A stretch of 64,000 bases of DNA from Sinomonas mesophila (GCF_001999765.1 NZ_KV908322.1:124001-188000), one strand, 5' to 3'; shown: positions 56,013-63,841, numbered from the stretch's first letter. Notes: a model not told the origin generated them from the letters alone. Program-made: numbers and translations.

Positions 56013-56029
56013 ATACCCCCCTTGGGTAT
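56013..56029. promoter_or_regulatory. CsoR-type box, copZ2 site 1
   Basis: ATACCCCCCTTGGGTAT, perfect arms, 55 bp before copZ2. Confidence 0.75.
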
Positions 56030-56044
56030 AAAAGAGGCATGCGC

Positions 56045-56061
56045 ATACCCTATAGGGGTAC
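56045..56061. promoter_or_regulatory. CsoR-type box, copZ2 site 2
   Basis: ATACCCTATAGGGGTAC, one end mismatch, centred 32 bp from site 1. This is the same spacing as before copZ. Confidence 0.75.
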
Positions 56062-56083
56062 TTAATCAAGGGAGGGAACGTTC

Positions 56084-56296
56084 ATGGCCACGGTTGAATT
56101 CCAGGTAACAGGCATGACGTGCGGCCACTGCGAGCTGTCCATCCGCGAAGAGGTGCACGAGGTGGCGGGCGTCGAGTCTGTCGAGGTAAGCCACCAGACA
56201 GGAAGGCTGGTGGTCACTGGCGACCGAACTGTCGACGCCGCTGCAGTCATCGCCGCCGTCAAGGAGGCTGGCTACCTGGGGGTGCTGTCGTCGTAA
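56084..56296 (+). CDS. copZ: Copper chaperone, HMA domain, second copy
   Basis: 70 residues with the loop GMTCGHCELS (10-19) and a TGRLVVTG strand shared with the first CopZ (about 60 percent identical by eye). GGGAGGGAACGTTC precedes the ATG. It is followed by a copA remnant and a YHS gene, so it heads a second, eroded copper operon. Confidence 0.9.
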   Translation: MATVEFQVTGMTCGHCELSIREEVHEVAGVESVEVSHQTGRLVVTGDRTVDAAAVIAAVKEAGYLGVLSS

Positions 56297-56329
56297 AGGC
56301 AGCATGACGGCTGGGGCCTACGCAGCGAC

Positions 56330-56545
56330 TGCGGCCGCGACTCGATCCGGCTCGCGCGCTGGACCCTCGGCACAATCAAGACCCACCTTCGCCTACAAGG
56401 TCGCCGCGATCCCCTGGCCGCCCGGCCTGCTGAACCAATGCTCGCAGGAGCCGCGATAGCGTTCTCCAGCGTCTTTGTGGTCATCAAAGGTCTTCCGCCT
56501 GCGCACTTCAAGAGCCAGACGGGCAATACGTCACCGGCCACTGCG
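56330..56545 (+). pseudogene. copA C-terminal remnant
   Basis: Plus-strand pieces ARWTLGTIKTHL (56350-56395) and [19 protein letters not shown] (56438-56494), then FKSQTG, correspond in order to [30 protein letters not shown] and FQSQA at the CopA C-terminus. They are in different frames with deletions between them. It lies between copZ2 and YHS copy 3, where an intact copA would be expected. Confidence 0.75.
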
Positions 56546-56606
56546 CACTCCCGTGCACGGCAGCCGATCGACGAACCCACAACCCCATCCACCGAAAGGA
56601 ACCCCC

Positions 56607-56861
56607 ATGGGAAGCTGCTGTAGCACGAACAACACCCCCACCAACAGCAAGCGCGAGGACCTGACCCTCACCACCGCACCGGCACAGGCCGACGACGCTG
56701 TCACTACCTGCCCGGTTATGGTCGGCACCACAGTAGTGAAGGCTGTCGCAGAGTCCGCCGGCCTCTTCCGCGACCACGAAGGCAAGCGCTACTGGTTCTG
56801 CTGCGCCGGCTGCGGCCCGGCCTTCGACGCTGACCCGGCAAAGTACGCGCACGCCGTCTGA
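56607..56861 (+). CDS. Cys-rich YHS-domain metal-binding protein, copy 3
   Basis: 84 residues. The N-terminus is MGSCCS followed by a Thr/Asn-rich spacer instead of the His-rich segment of copies 1 and 2. The YHS domain has CPVMVGTTVVKAVAESAG and RYWFCCAGCGPAFDADPAKY, keeping the cysteine set. GAAAGGA precedes the ATG at 56607. The paired N-terminal cysteines may add a soft-metal site. Confidence 0.8.
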   Translation: MGSCCSTNNTPTNSKREDLTLTTAPAQADDAVTTCPVMVGTTVVKAVAESAGLFRDHEGKRYWFCCAGCGPAFDADPAKYAHAV

Positions 56862-57309
56862 CGCACGGCGGCAGGAGCGGACCCTGAGCGCGCGGTGGCC
56901 TAGCCTGGCCGCTGCGCCCTCGCCGTGTCCGCCTTTCGGCAGAACGGGATCCATCGTCGACAGCACCCCCAGAGGACCGTGCCAGGACAGCGGTTGCGCT
57001 GGACGCTGACTCTGGGGTGCCCGTGGCGATCGAAGGCCAGGCCAGGAATCCGGCCGGCCGACAACGAGCAGCACTGCAGCGGAAGGGATCCATGGCATGG
57101 ATTCCCGCACCCGCGTGGCGGCACAGGACCACTCGCCGTCTCAGCCGCCCCTGCGCGGAAGACCATGACTACGAGCACCACGCGGCCTCCGGCCACCTGC
57201 AACGACCTCGACCAATGCCATGCGGCCCACGGTTATCTCGCCGACAATCGGCTCTCTGGCGGCAATGCTCCGAGATGAAGCGCGGGCTGGCAAGATGCAG
57301 GAGGCCACC
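56862..57309. other. Intergenic, no assigned gene
   Basis: About 450 bp. A short plus-strand frame (57220-57339) ends in an Ala/Glu-rich helix-like stretch (RDEARAGKMQEATEAIARSV) and could be the tail of a lost gene; I do not recognise it. Nothing else is convincing. Confidence 0.4.
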
Positions 57310-57620
57310 GAAGCTATCGCCCGGTCCGTTCGCGCCTGAACCCGCAGCCAGGTCCCCTGCGATGCGGGGCGAGGAAGAACTTGGCGGTGCGCTTCACCTC
57401 GTCGAGTGCGGGATCGGGCCCGACTGCCAATTCGTCCAGCAGGGGCTGGCTGCCTACGGTCACGCTGTGGCCGTCGACGACGCCGGTGACGCCCTTGCCC
57501 TCCATGTCCTCGCGTCGAGCGCGATGGTGTCGACGCTTGGGGTGGACTCGAGCACCTCAGGGCCTTGATCAGGATCCCTAGCGGTGCGCCGCGCCCGGTG
57601 CCGACCAGGACGGCGATCTA
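57310..57620 (-). pseudogene. copA internal remnant
   Basis: The minus strand reads [16 protein letters not shown] near 57600, matching the segment after the CPC motif of CopA. After a frameshift and a deletion of about 70 residues it reads EGKGVTGVVDGHSVTVGSQ and LLDELAVGPDPALDEVKRTA (57370-57505), matching [19 protein letters not shown] and the following part of CopA. The CPC and DKTGT residues are not preserved. Confidence 0.8.
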
Positions 57621-57622
57621 GG

Positions 57623-58015
57623 TCATGCGTGATGGTGAGCGGCAGATCCCTCCGCCGTACCCGCGATCGAGGAGAGGTGCTTCCAGCCGCCATCGCTCAA
57701 GGCGTGGTAGGCAACGTGCAGTTCTTTGGCCGGGCTCTTGGAGGACTCGAGGTCGTTTCCGTCGAGGGCAGCGGCCAGCCTTCCGGCCGAATCCACGAAC
57801 GTCTCGGCCGTTTGCCGAAGCTCTTCAGGCCAAGCAGTGGCAGCGACGGCAGTGCGGGCATGCCGGAGAAGGGCGGACCACTCCGGGTCTATGGTCGGGG
57901 ACGGTTTGCCGATGGAGGTTGCTATGCCGTGGAAGCCGACGCCGTCGATGTAGGTCAGGGCCGCGATCAGCCCTGCCGTGGTGCCTGAGTCGTGGCTCGA
58001 GTCGCTGTGCGTCAT
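57623..58015 (-). CDS. Predicted helical protein with HHHA tail, unknown function
   Basis: 130 residues, no signal peptide or cysteine. Four or five amphipathic helices are suggested by the spacing of hydrophobic residues, ending AKELHVAYHALSDGGWKHLS and SAAHHHA. Histidines cluster at both ends (THSDSSHDSG; HHHA), so metal binding is possible. ATG 58015 is selected because AAAGGAAG lies 7 nt upstream. A fragment of a second copy exists at 49558. I do not recognise a named family. Confidence 0.7.
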   Translation of the reverse strand: MTHSDSSHDSGTTAGLIAALTYIDGVGFHGIATSIGKPSPTIDPEWSALLRHARTAVAATAWPEELRQTAETFVDSAGRLAAALDGNDLESSKSPAKELHVAYHALSDGGWKHLSSIAGTAEGSAAHHHA

Positions 58016-58427
58016 GACGTTGCTTCCTTTCGGGCAGCCGCTTGATCTTTGGGCTGGGATCAAGGATGACCTCCACCGGGGAAGGGCTCAAGGATCGCGC
58101 CTGCTGACTTTGTCCACTCGAAGAAGAAGGACGGAGCCACTCCTTCGGGATCCAAGCATCGATCGCGCCGCGCGCAGGAGCCCGCCGGGGATATCCCCGC
58201 CAGGCGGCAGCCCAGTCCATGACGAAGTAGGCCGCGGGGGCGTCCGGCCGGCAAGCGCGATCTCGGATCCAGGTCTGCTATCCGCCGCGGTGAGGGCACG
58301 GCGACGGATTGGGCTCGTGCGTAGAACCCGCCCCTCGGCTTGAACTGAACGCCACCGGCGGCTTTCGCCCTGGTCTCGGGTACTCGGTGACCGACCTGTC
58401 CCCGGTCACGTGGGTCTTGTTGTAACG
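58016..58427. other. Intergenic, no recognisable gene
   Basis: About 410 bp. A minus-strand stretch near 58150-58240 (FVMDWAAAWRGYP) looks protein-like but has no start, continuation or known family. Confidence 0.4.
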
Positions 58428-58465
58428 CCCTCGGTCCCGTCTGCTTCTGCCGACGGGACCGAGGG
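58428..58465 (-). terminator. Terminator of the multicopper oxidase gene
   Basis: Perfect 14-bp arms CCCTCGGTCCCGTC / GACGGGACCGAGGG with a 10-nt loop, 15 bp past the oxidase stop on the minus strand. Confidence 0.75.
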
Positions 58466-58480
58466 ACGGGGTACGGGCCC

Positions 58481-60016
58481 TCACTCGATATAGCTGAGGA
58501 CCCCCATCATCCCCTGGGCGGCGTGGTAGGCGTTGTGGCAGTGGTAGAGCCACTGGCCGGGGTTGTCCGCATCGAGGACGACGGAGACCGTGGCGCCCGG
58601 GCGCACGATGACGGTGTCCTTCCTCGCTCCGGACTGGCCGATCTGGAACGTGTGGCCGTGCACGTGCATGGGGTGCCACATGGTGCCTTCGTTGACGAAG
58701 TCGATCTGGACGCGGTCCCCCTCCCGCACCTCCAGGGCACCGTCGTAGGGGCTGTGCATGGCGAAGCGCCTGCCGTTGATGCCCCAGTCGTAGGCCATCA
58801 TCGACCCTGTCAGCCTGACGGTGTGAGTCACTGTCGGGGCCTTCGCGGGGAGGCGGACCTCGGCTGCGGAGGCGAGTTGGCCGCCGTCGACCACAGTCCC
58901 GCCGAGCTCGGAGGGCAGCGCGGCCGGAATGGGCTCCTTGCCGCTTCCGGTGCTGATGCGCCCCAGGGCGAGGCCGGTCTTGCCCTCGGGAAGGGCCATG
59001 AGCGGGGTCCAGCCGGCCGGAACGGTCAGCAAGGCGTCGATCCGCTCGCCCATGCCGAGCACGACAGCGTCGACGTCCTTGCGCTCCACGGGGTAGCCGT
59101 CGGTGTGGGTCAGCGTCAGGCGGACCCCGGGTGCGCCGACGCGGTAGGCGGTGTCGCCGGCGGCGTTGATGATCCGAAGCCGGACGCGGTCCCCCGGCTT
59201 TGCCGTGATGGTCTCGGGGTCGGAGGGGGTGCGGCCGTTGAAGAGGTGCAGCGGGTAGCGCACGTCCCCAGCATCGCCGCCGAGGAAGTCGCTCGACGCG
59301 CCCATGGACATGTGCTTCCCGCCCATCATGCCGCCGCTGTGCATCTCGCCCATGCCCTTGGACAGTTCGGCCAGAACGTCGTTGGGGGTCCCGGTGACCC
59401 CGTCCATCCAGTCGTCCAGAAGGATGATCCACTCGTGGTCGTAGTCCTTGGCCTCGTCGGGGTCGTCCACGATGAGCGGCCCGTAGAGGGCACGCTCGCG
59501 CTGGAGCTCGATATGGGAGTGGTACCAGTGGGTGCCGGAGTGGGGCAGGCGGAAGCTGTAGGTGAAGTCGGCGCCGGCCCCGATTGGCTGCTGGGTCAGG
59601 GTCTCCACTCCGTCCTGGTCGTTGGCCAGGGCCAGACCGTGCCAGTGGATGACCGTAGCCTCGGGCAGGCCGTTGTGGAGGGCGACCTGGAGCCGGTCAC
59701 CCACACTGCCCCGGAGCAGTGGCCCGTTGATGGCGCCGTTGTAGCCCCAGGTGGGGATCTTCTTCGCGTCAATGGCGACCGTGGCGGGGGCCGCCGTGAG
59801 GGCCTTCTCCACTGTCTTACCCGTGGACCGGCGGGCCTGCTCGAGTGCCTGCACGGCCGAGTCGCTGGCCAGGACGCGGCGCGTGGCCGCGGCGGAGGGA
59901 GCGGAACAGGCTGCCAGCAGCGCGGCCGAGGCTGTGGCGAGGGACAGCCCGAGCAGCCGGCGGCGGGTGAGCGCTGCCTCCGGGAATCGGGGCGTGGTCG
60001 GTTTCAGGTAGTTCAT
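58481..60016 (-). CDS. Multicopper oxidase, Tat-exported lipoprotein
   Basis: Extracytoplasmic oxidase, probably oxidising Cu(I) to the less toxic Cu(II). 511 residues. Signal with twin arginines (LTRRRLLGLSLA, 17-28) and lipobox LLAAC (Cys37). Copper ligands: HWHG (124-127), HWYHSH (163-168), HPMHVHGH in the C-terminal domain, and HCH-x3-H-x4-M (492-503) with the type 1 ligands. A Met/His/Gly-rich insert (MHSGGMMGGKHMSMG, about 227-241) resembles the copper-gathering segments of CueO-like enzymes. No CsoR box is seen before it. Confidence 0.93.
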   Translation of the reverse strand: MNYLKPTTPRFPEAALTRRRLLGLSLATASAALLAACSAPSAAATRRVLASDSAVQALEQARRSTGKTVEKALTAAPATVAIDAKKIPTWGYNGAINGPLLRGSVGDRLQVALHNGLPEATVIHWHGLALANDQDGVETLTQQPIGAGADFTYSFRLPHSGTHWYHSHIELQRERALYGPLIVDDPDEAKDYDHEWIILLDDWMDGVTGTPNDVLAELSKGMGEMHSGGMMGGKHMSMGASSDFLGGDAGDVRYPLHLFNGRTPSDPETITAKPGDRVRLRIINAAGDTAYRVGAPGVRLTLTHTDGYPVERKDVDAVVLGMGERIDALLTVPAGWTPLMALPEGKTGLALGRISTGSGKEPIPAALPSELGGTVVDGGQLASAAEVRLPAKAPTVTHTVRLTGSMMAYDWGINGRRFAMHSPYDGALEVREGDRVQIDFVNEGTMWHPMHVHGHTFQIGQSGARKDTVIVRPGATVSVVLDADNPGQWLYHCHNAYHAAQGMMGVLSYIE

Positions 60017-60071
60017 CTGGTGGTCCTTCCTGTGCAGTCCGAGCCGCGTTTGGGGGCTTGGGACCGTTGCC

Positions 60072-60280
60072 TTAGCCGTCGATGAAGAGGGCTAGGTGGG
60101 AGTCGTCGGAGTTCTTGATGGCCAGCTGCGCGCCCCAAGCCGTGCTCGAGGGTCGGACGCCGCTGCCCTCGTCCACGGGATCGGTGTAGATCCCAGGCGG
60201 TTCGAGGGCGTGGTCGCCGCCTACTCCGGGCTTCTGCGGGGACGCGGCATCCGCTACGTGGTGGCGGCTGAGGCCGGTCT
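60072..60280 (-). pseudogene. C-terminal fragment of an unknown gene
   Basis: An open minus-strand frame without a start codon signal, ending AAGCCGTCG-side stop at 60072. It encodes LEPPGIYTDPVDEGSG, AWGAQLAIKNSDDSHLALF and IDG. It looks like a genuine protein C-terminus, but I cannot assign it. 60017-60071 and 60281-60321 hold nothing else. Confidence 0.35.
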
Positions 60281-60321
60281 AGGTCTGGGTGTCGTCGAAG
60301 AGGCCGGTGGCAGAGAGCGGT

Positions 60322-60723
60322 TTACGTGCGGCTTATCGAAAGCTGGTGCAGCGAAGGAGCCGGCAGCGGGGGGCCGCGGTAGGAGAGGAAGCCGGCGACG
60401 GCAGGATCCGCCCGGAGCGAAGGCTGCTCAGAGGGCAGCAAGGGCTGTGCGCTGTCGGGGGACGGCGGGGCCAGAACGCAGACCGTGCCGGTGTTGGCCG
60501 CAGGGTTCTGCGGCTCGGTGGGGCACGTGCGCTCTCCCATGAGCATGGAGGCGGGCTGGTCGGCAGTAGAGGCTGCCGCAGCGTGGTCGCCCGCCATCCC
60601 AGCCATGCCCGCATGCGAGAGGGAAAGGCCGTGCATGCCCATAACGCCGAGCACGATCAGGACTGCGGCGAGGACGCCCAGGTAGGAGGCGCGGGCTGCA
60701 CGCCGGAACCCCTGTCCTTCCAT
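60322..60723 (-). CDS. DUF6153-like small membrane protein
   Basis: 133 residues. One N-terminal transmembrane helix (about 10-32), then a Met/His-containing stretch (MHGLSLSHAGMAGMAGDHA) and a disulfide-capable pair of cysteines (RTCPTE and VCVLAPP), ending in a Pro/Ser-rich tail. The layout matches the DUF6153 proteins found in actinobacterial copper regions; function unknown. ATG 60723 follows AAGGAGG at ideal spacing. A CsoR box lies 49 bp upstream. Confidence 0.75.
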   Translation of the reverse strand: MEGQGFRRAARASYLGVLAAVLIVLGVMGMHGLSLSHAGMAGMAGDHAAAASTADQPASMLMGERTCPTEPQNPAANTGTVCVLAPPSPDSAQPLLPSEQPSLRADPAVAGFLSYRGPPLPAPSLHQLSISRT

Positions 60724-60771
60724 GCCGCTGCCTCCTTGGTCGCTCACTGGGCCAGACTGCCTCGATCTACA

Positions 60772-60788
60772 ATACCCACCCCGGGTAT
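60772..60788. promoter_or_regulatory. CsoR-type box before the DUF6153-like gene
   Basis: ATACCCACCCCGGGTAT, perfect inverted arms. The rightmost box in the island. Confidence 0.7.
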
Positions 60789-61034
60789 CGGAGCGCTAGA
60801 CGGGGACGGCCGCGACGGTGATTGCCCGGGCAATTCCGCGGCGTCGCGCCTCACTCAAGACGTAGACGCGGACGAGCCCGAGGGGTGGAGTACCAGACAC
60901 TCCAATGCTCGTTGGCGTCTAGCGTAGATGTTCAATGAGCCCTACGTAGGATTGTCAACAACCTGACTGGGCAGGCCGAGCTGCTGTCCGCGCGCGAGTC
61001 GGTCGAGGGCTCGGCGTGAAGGGCGCCAACGAGC
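60789..61034. other. Right edge of the island, no gene
   Basis: About 245 bp without a recognisable gene. It contains a sixth FCD-GntR-like site, ATTGTCAACAAC (60951-60962), which is not in front of any identifiable gene. Its presence suggests a promoter or gene lost by deletion. Confidence 0.45.
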
Positions 61035-61064
61035 GCGAGCCCCGTCCTTTGGGACGGGGCTCGC
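61035..61064 (-). terminator. Terminator after the dehydrogenase gene
   Basis: Perfect 13-bp arms GCGAGCCCCGTCC / GGACGGGGCTCGC with loop TTTG, 39 bp past the dehydrogenase stop on the minus strand. Confidence 0.75.
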
Positions 61065-61102
61065 ACTCGTTCTGCTTTTGCGTGTTGAGGACTGGCGGCA
61101 GA

Positions 61103-62062
61103 CTAGCCGATCGGTGTGGGCGGACGTTCGCCGCTGAGCAGGGCGAGCGCGTTCTCGGCGGCGAGCATCGCCATCGCGGTGCGCGTCTCCACGGTGGCGG
61201 AGCCCAGATGCGGCAGCAGCACCACGTTGTCGAGCTCCAGCAGCGCGGGATGCACCGTGGGCTCGTTCTCATAGACGTCCAGTCCGGCACCCGCGATCTG
61301 GCCCTCACGCAGCGCCGACGCGAGCGCCGCTTCGTCGACGATCGGCCCGCGCGCGGTGTTGACAAGGTACGCAGAGCTCTTCATCGCCGCGAGCTGCTCG
61401 GCACCGATCAGGTGATGCGTGGCAGGCCCGTAGGGGCAGTGCAGCGAGACGACGTCGGAGACGGCCAGCAGCTCGTCGAGATCGACCCGCTGGGCGCCCA
61501 GCTCGGCGGCGATCTCGGAATCGATCTCACTGCGCGACTGGTAGACGATCTCCATGCCGAAGGCCTTGGCCCGGCGCGCGGTCGCCTGGCCGATGCCGCC
61601 CATGCCGACGACGCCGAGGGTCTTTCCCTGCAGCCCGCTGCCGAGCAGGAAGAACATGCCCCACTTCCAGGCCTGGCCGGAGCGGATGAGCCGCTCGCCC
61701 TCGCCGAGCCGGCGGGTCGCCATGAGGATGAGGCTGAGCGCGATGTCGGCCGTGGCGTCCGTGAGCACGCCGGGGGTGTTGGTGGCCACGACGCCCCGCT
61801 CGGTGCAGGCCGGCACGTCGATGTTGTCGTAGCCGACGGCGACGTTGGCGACGACCTTGAGCTGCGGGCCGGCGGCGTCGAGCAGCTCGGCGTCGATGCG
61901 TTCGGTCAGCAGGCTCACAATCGCCTCGGCGCCGGCCACCCGGCGCAGGAGCTCCTCGCGGCCAATCGATTCCGGGCCCTGCCAGGCATCGACGTCGTGC
62001 TCGGCGCGGAGCTTCTCGATGGCGGCGTCGGGGATACGCCCCGTGACGACGACCCGGCTCAT
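61103..62062 (-). CDS. D-2-hydroxyacid dehydrogenase (glyoxylate/hydroxypyruvate reductase type)
   Basis: 319 residues. NAD(P)-binding GVVGMGGIGQATARRAKAFG (about 146-165), the catalytic Arg in VNTARGPIVDEAAL, Glu in AGLDVYENEP and His in LLPHLGSAT. It reduces a 2-oxoacid such as glyoxylate or hydroxypyruvate; the substrate cannot be set from sequence alone. ATG 62062 overlaps the aminotransferase stop (ATGA), giving tight coupling; a start at 62077 is unlikely. The pair may convert an amino acid to its 2-hydroxyacid through the oxoacid. Confidence 0.9.
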   Translation of the reverse strand: MSRVVVTGRIPDAAIEKLRAEHDVDAWQGPESIGREELLRRVAGAEAIVSLLTERIDAELLDAAGPQLKVVANVAVGYDNIDVPACTERGVVATNTPGVLTDATADIALSLILMATRRLGEGERLIRSGQAWKWGMFFLLGSGLQGKTLGVVGMGGIGQATARRAKAFGMEIVYQSRSEIDSEIAAELGAQRVDLDELLAVSDVVSLHCPYGPATHHLIGAEQLAAMKSSAYLVNTARGPIVDEAALASALREGQIAGAGLDVYENEPTVHPALLELDNVVLLPHLGSATVETRTAMAMLAAENALALLSGERPPTPIG

Positions 62063-63258
62063 GCCGTCTCGATCCACTCGCGCAGGCGGCCGAGGCCGTC
62101 GCGGATGTCGGCCACGTCGATGCCCGAGTAGGCGAGCCGGATGTACTGCCGCTCCTCGCCAGGCTGGCGTCGGCCGAAGTGCTCACGCGTGCAGAAGGAG
62201 ACGCCGGTCTTGTACAGGGCCTCCGTGGCGAAGTCGCCGACTGCCGTGAAGCCCAGGCGCTCCATGGCCTCGGTGACGTCGGGGAACAGGTAGAACGTCG
62301 ACTGCGGTACGGCGACGTGCATGCCCGGGATCGCGTTCAGGAGCTCGCATGCGGCATCCCGACGCTCGCGCAGGACGTCGAGCATCTGCTGCACGGGCTC
62401 CTGGGGGCCGCGGAGCGCCTCGATGCCGGCCCACTGTACGTAGTGCGTGGTGCACGACTCGTCGTTGGTGTTGAGCGTGCTGAGCACCTTGGCGATCTCC
62501 ACCGGGGCGACGGCGCAGCCGAGGCGCGAGCCGGTCATGGCGAACTTCTTGCTGAACGTGTACAGGATGACCGTGCGCTCCGCCATGCCGGGGAGCGAGG
62601 CGATCGAGCTCGAGACCCCCTCGTAGCGGGTCTCGAAGTAGGCCTCGTCCGAGAGCACCCAGAGATCGTGCTCCTGGGCGATCTGTGCAATGGCCTCGCG
62701 CTCGGCCGCCGTGGACTCAGCCGAGATGGGGTTCTGCAGGTCGTTGTAGATGATGGCGACCGTGTTCGGGGTGATCGACGCGCGCACCTGGTCGAGGTCG
62801 ATCGCGAAGCCCTCGCTCGTGGGCAGGTAGCGGTAGGGCACCGCCGTGCCGCCGAGGTACTCGATCTGCGACTCGTAGATCGGGAAGCCGGGGTTCGGGT
62901 AGAGCACCTCCTGGCCGGGGTTCATGACGGCCTGGAGGAACTTGGTGATGACGGGCTTGCCGCCGGTCATCACCACGACGTTCTCGGGGGTGAAGCTGAT
63001 GCCGCGACGGGAGCCGAGGTCGTCGGCGAGGGCCTCACGCAGCTGCGGGATGCCAGGGCCGGGGCAGTAGCCCGTGTAGCCGTCCGCGATGGCGCGGTTC
63101 ATCGCCTCGACGATGTGCGGGGCCGTCGGGATGTTGATGTCGCCGAGGTGGAAGGGGTACACGCGGTTCCCCTGGGCCTTCCACGCGGCCGCGGCTTGCG
63201 CGACGCTGAAGGCGGTCTCGGTGCCCAGGCGTTCGAGCCGGTGTGCGAGTTTCTGCAT
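62059..63258 (-). CDS. Class I/II aminotransferase, PLP-dependent
   Basis: 399 residues. The PLP lysine is in YTFSKKFAMTGSRLG (about 233-247); the cofactor-site asparagine and aspartate are in IIYNDLQNPISAE (about 168-180) and LWVLSDEAYFE; the C-terminal arginine is in RQYIRLAYSGID. The usual NNPxNPTG is NDLQNPIS here, so the substrate range may differ. GAGGAG 10 nt before the ATG supports start 63258. First gene of a two-gene operon with the dehydrogenase. Confidence 0.9.
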   Translation of the reverse strand: MQKLAHRLERLGTETAFSVAQAAAAWKAQGNRVYPFHLGDINIPTAPHIVEAMNRAIADGYTGYCPGPGIPQLREALADDLGSRRGISFTPENVVVMTGGKPVITKFLQAVMNPGQEVLYPNPGFPIYESQIEYLGGTAVPYRYLPTSEGFAIDLDQVRASITPNTVAIIYNDLQNPISAESTAAEREAIAQIAQEHDLWVLSDEAYFETRYEGVSSSIASLPGMAERTVILYTFSKKFAMTGSRLGCAVAPVEIAKVLSTLNTNDESCTTHYVQWAGIEALRGPQEPVQQMLDVLRERRDAACELLNAIPGMHVAVPQSTFYLFPDVTEAMERLGFTAVGDFATEALYKTGVSFCTREHFGRRQPGEERQYIRLAYSGIDVADIRDGLGRLREWIETA

Positions 63259-63308
63259 GCAGTTCCACTCCTCATCGAGTTGACGGTCAGTCTTCCGGCG
63301 GATGCAGG

Positions 63309-63328
63309 ATTAGTATGGAACTAATATA
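63309..63328 (-). promoter_or_regulatory. Operator-like inverted repeat and -10 of the aminotransferase operon
   Basis: ATTAGT-N5-ACTAAT (63309-63325) is a perfect inverted repeat in a markedly AT-rich patch. On the minus strand TATATT (63328-63323) is a good -10 overlapping it, about 65 bp before the aminotransferase start. A dimeric repressor would block initiation here. Confidence 0.55.
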
Positions 63329-63445
63329 TCAACCCGCGCACTCTGATGTGCAACAGATCTCATAGAAAACAGCGCCAGATGTCGGGATCTCCCGGAGAGC
63401 GTCGCGGCCGCGGCGGAGGCACGGGTCGGCATCTGCCCCGGAGGA

Positions 63446-63841
63446 TCATCCAGTCGGCCGCGCCGACAGCCCCAGACCCGGCTTGCGCCGGTGCACCGAG
63501 AAGTACACGAGACCCTCGGCGCCTGCCGTGAACCCACGCCGCGTGCGCCGCGGGAGCCACACGATGCCGCCGGGTTCGAGCGCGACGTCTCCGCCCGCCG
63601 TCGTGAGGATCCCGGAGCCGGAGACGACGTGCAGGATCACGTCGAGGTCGGGGCCTGCGTGCTCGCCGATCGAGCCGCCGGGCCCGAGGGCGATGACGTT
63701 CGCGTCGAGGTCCCGCTCGTCCGCGGCGAGCCGCCACACGGCCCCCTGCCCCTCTGCGTCGCGCGCGAGTGCGCTCGTGTTGGCGAGGACGCGGGGGAGG
63801 TCTTCTGCGCGGGGATCGACCATGGGCGCCACTCTAGCCAT
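63446..63841 (-). CDS. Cupin-domain protein
   Basis: 131-residue single cupin. Motif 1 is roughly GGSIGEHAGPDLDVILHVVSG (split: GEHAGPDLDV with His and Asp/Glu ligands) and motif 2 is LEPGGIVWLPRRTRRG, lacking the usual late histidine. Binding of a small molecule or metal is possible; enzymatic function is uncertain. Start at 63841 or at ATG 63823, neither with a strong ribosome site. Confidence 0.75.
   Translation of the reverse strand: MARVAPMVDPRAEDLPRVLANTSALARDAEGQGAVWRLAADERDLDANVIALGPGGSIGEHAGPDLDVILHVVSGSGILTTAGGDVALEPGGIVWLPRRTRRGFTAGAEGLVYFSVHRRKPGLGLSARPTG

Noticed and set aside
32018-61064. Attachment-site duplication of the tRNA-Ala 3' end
   Set aside because: I looked for a copy of the T-arm and acceptor sequence near the right island edge and found none, and no integrase is present.
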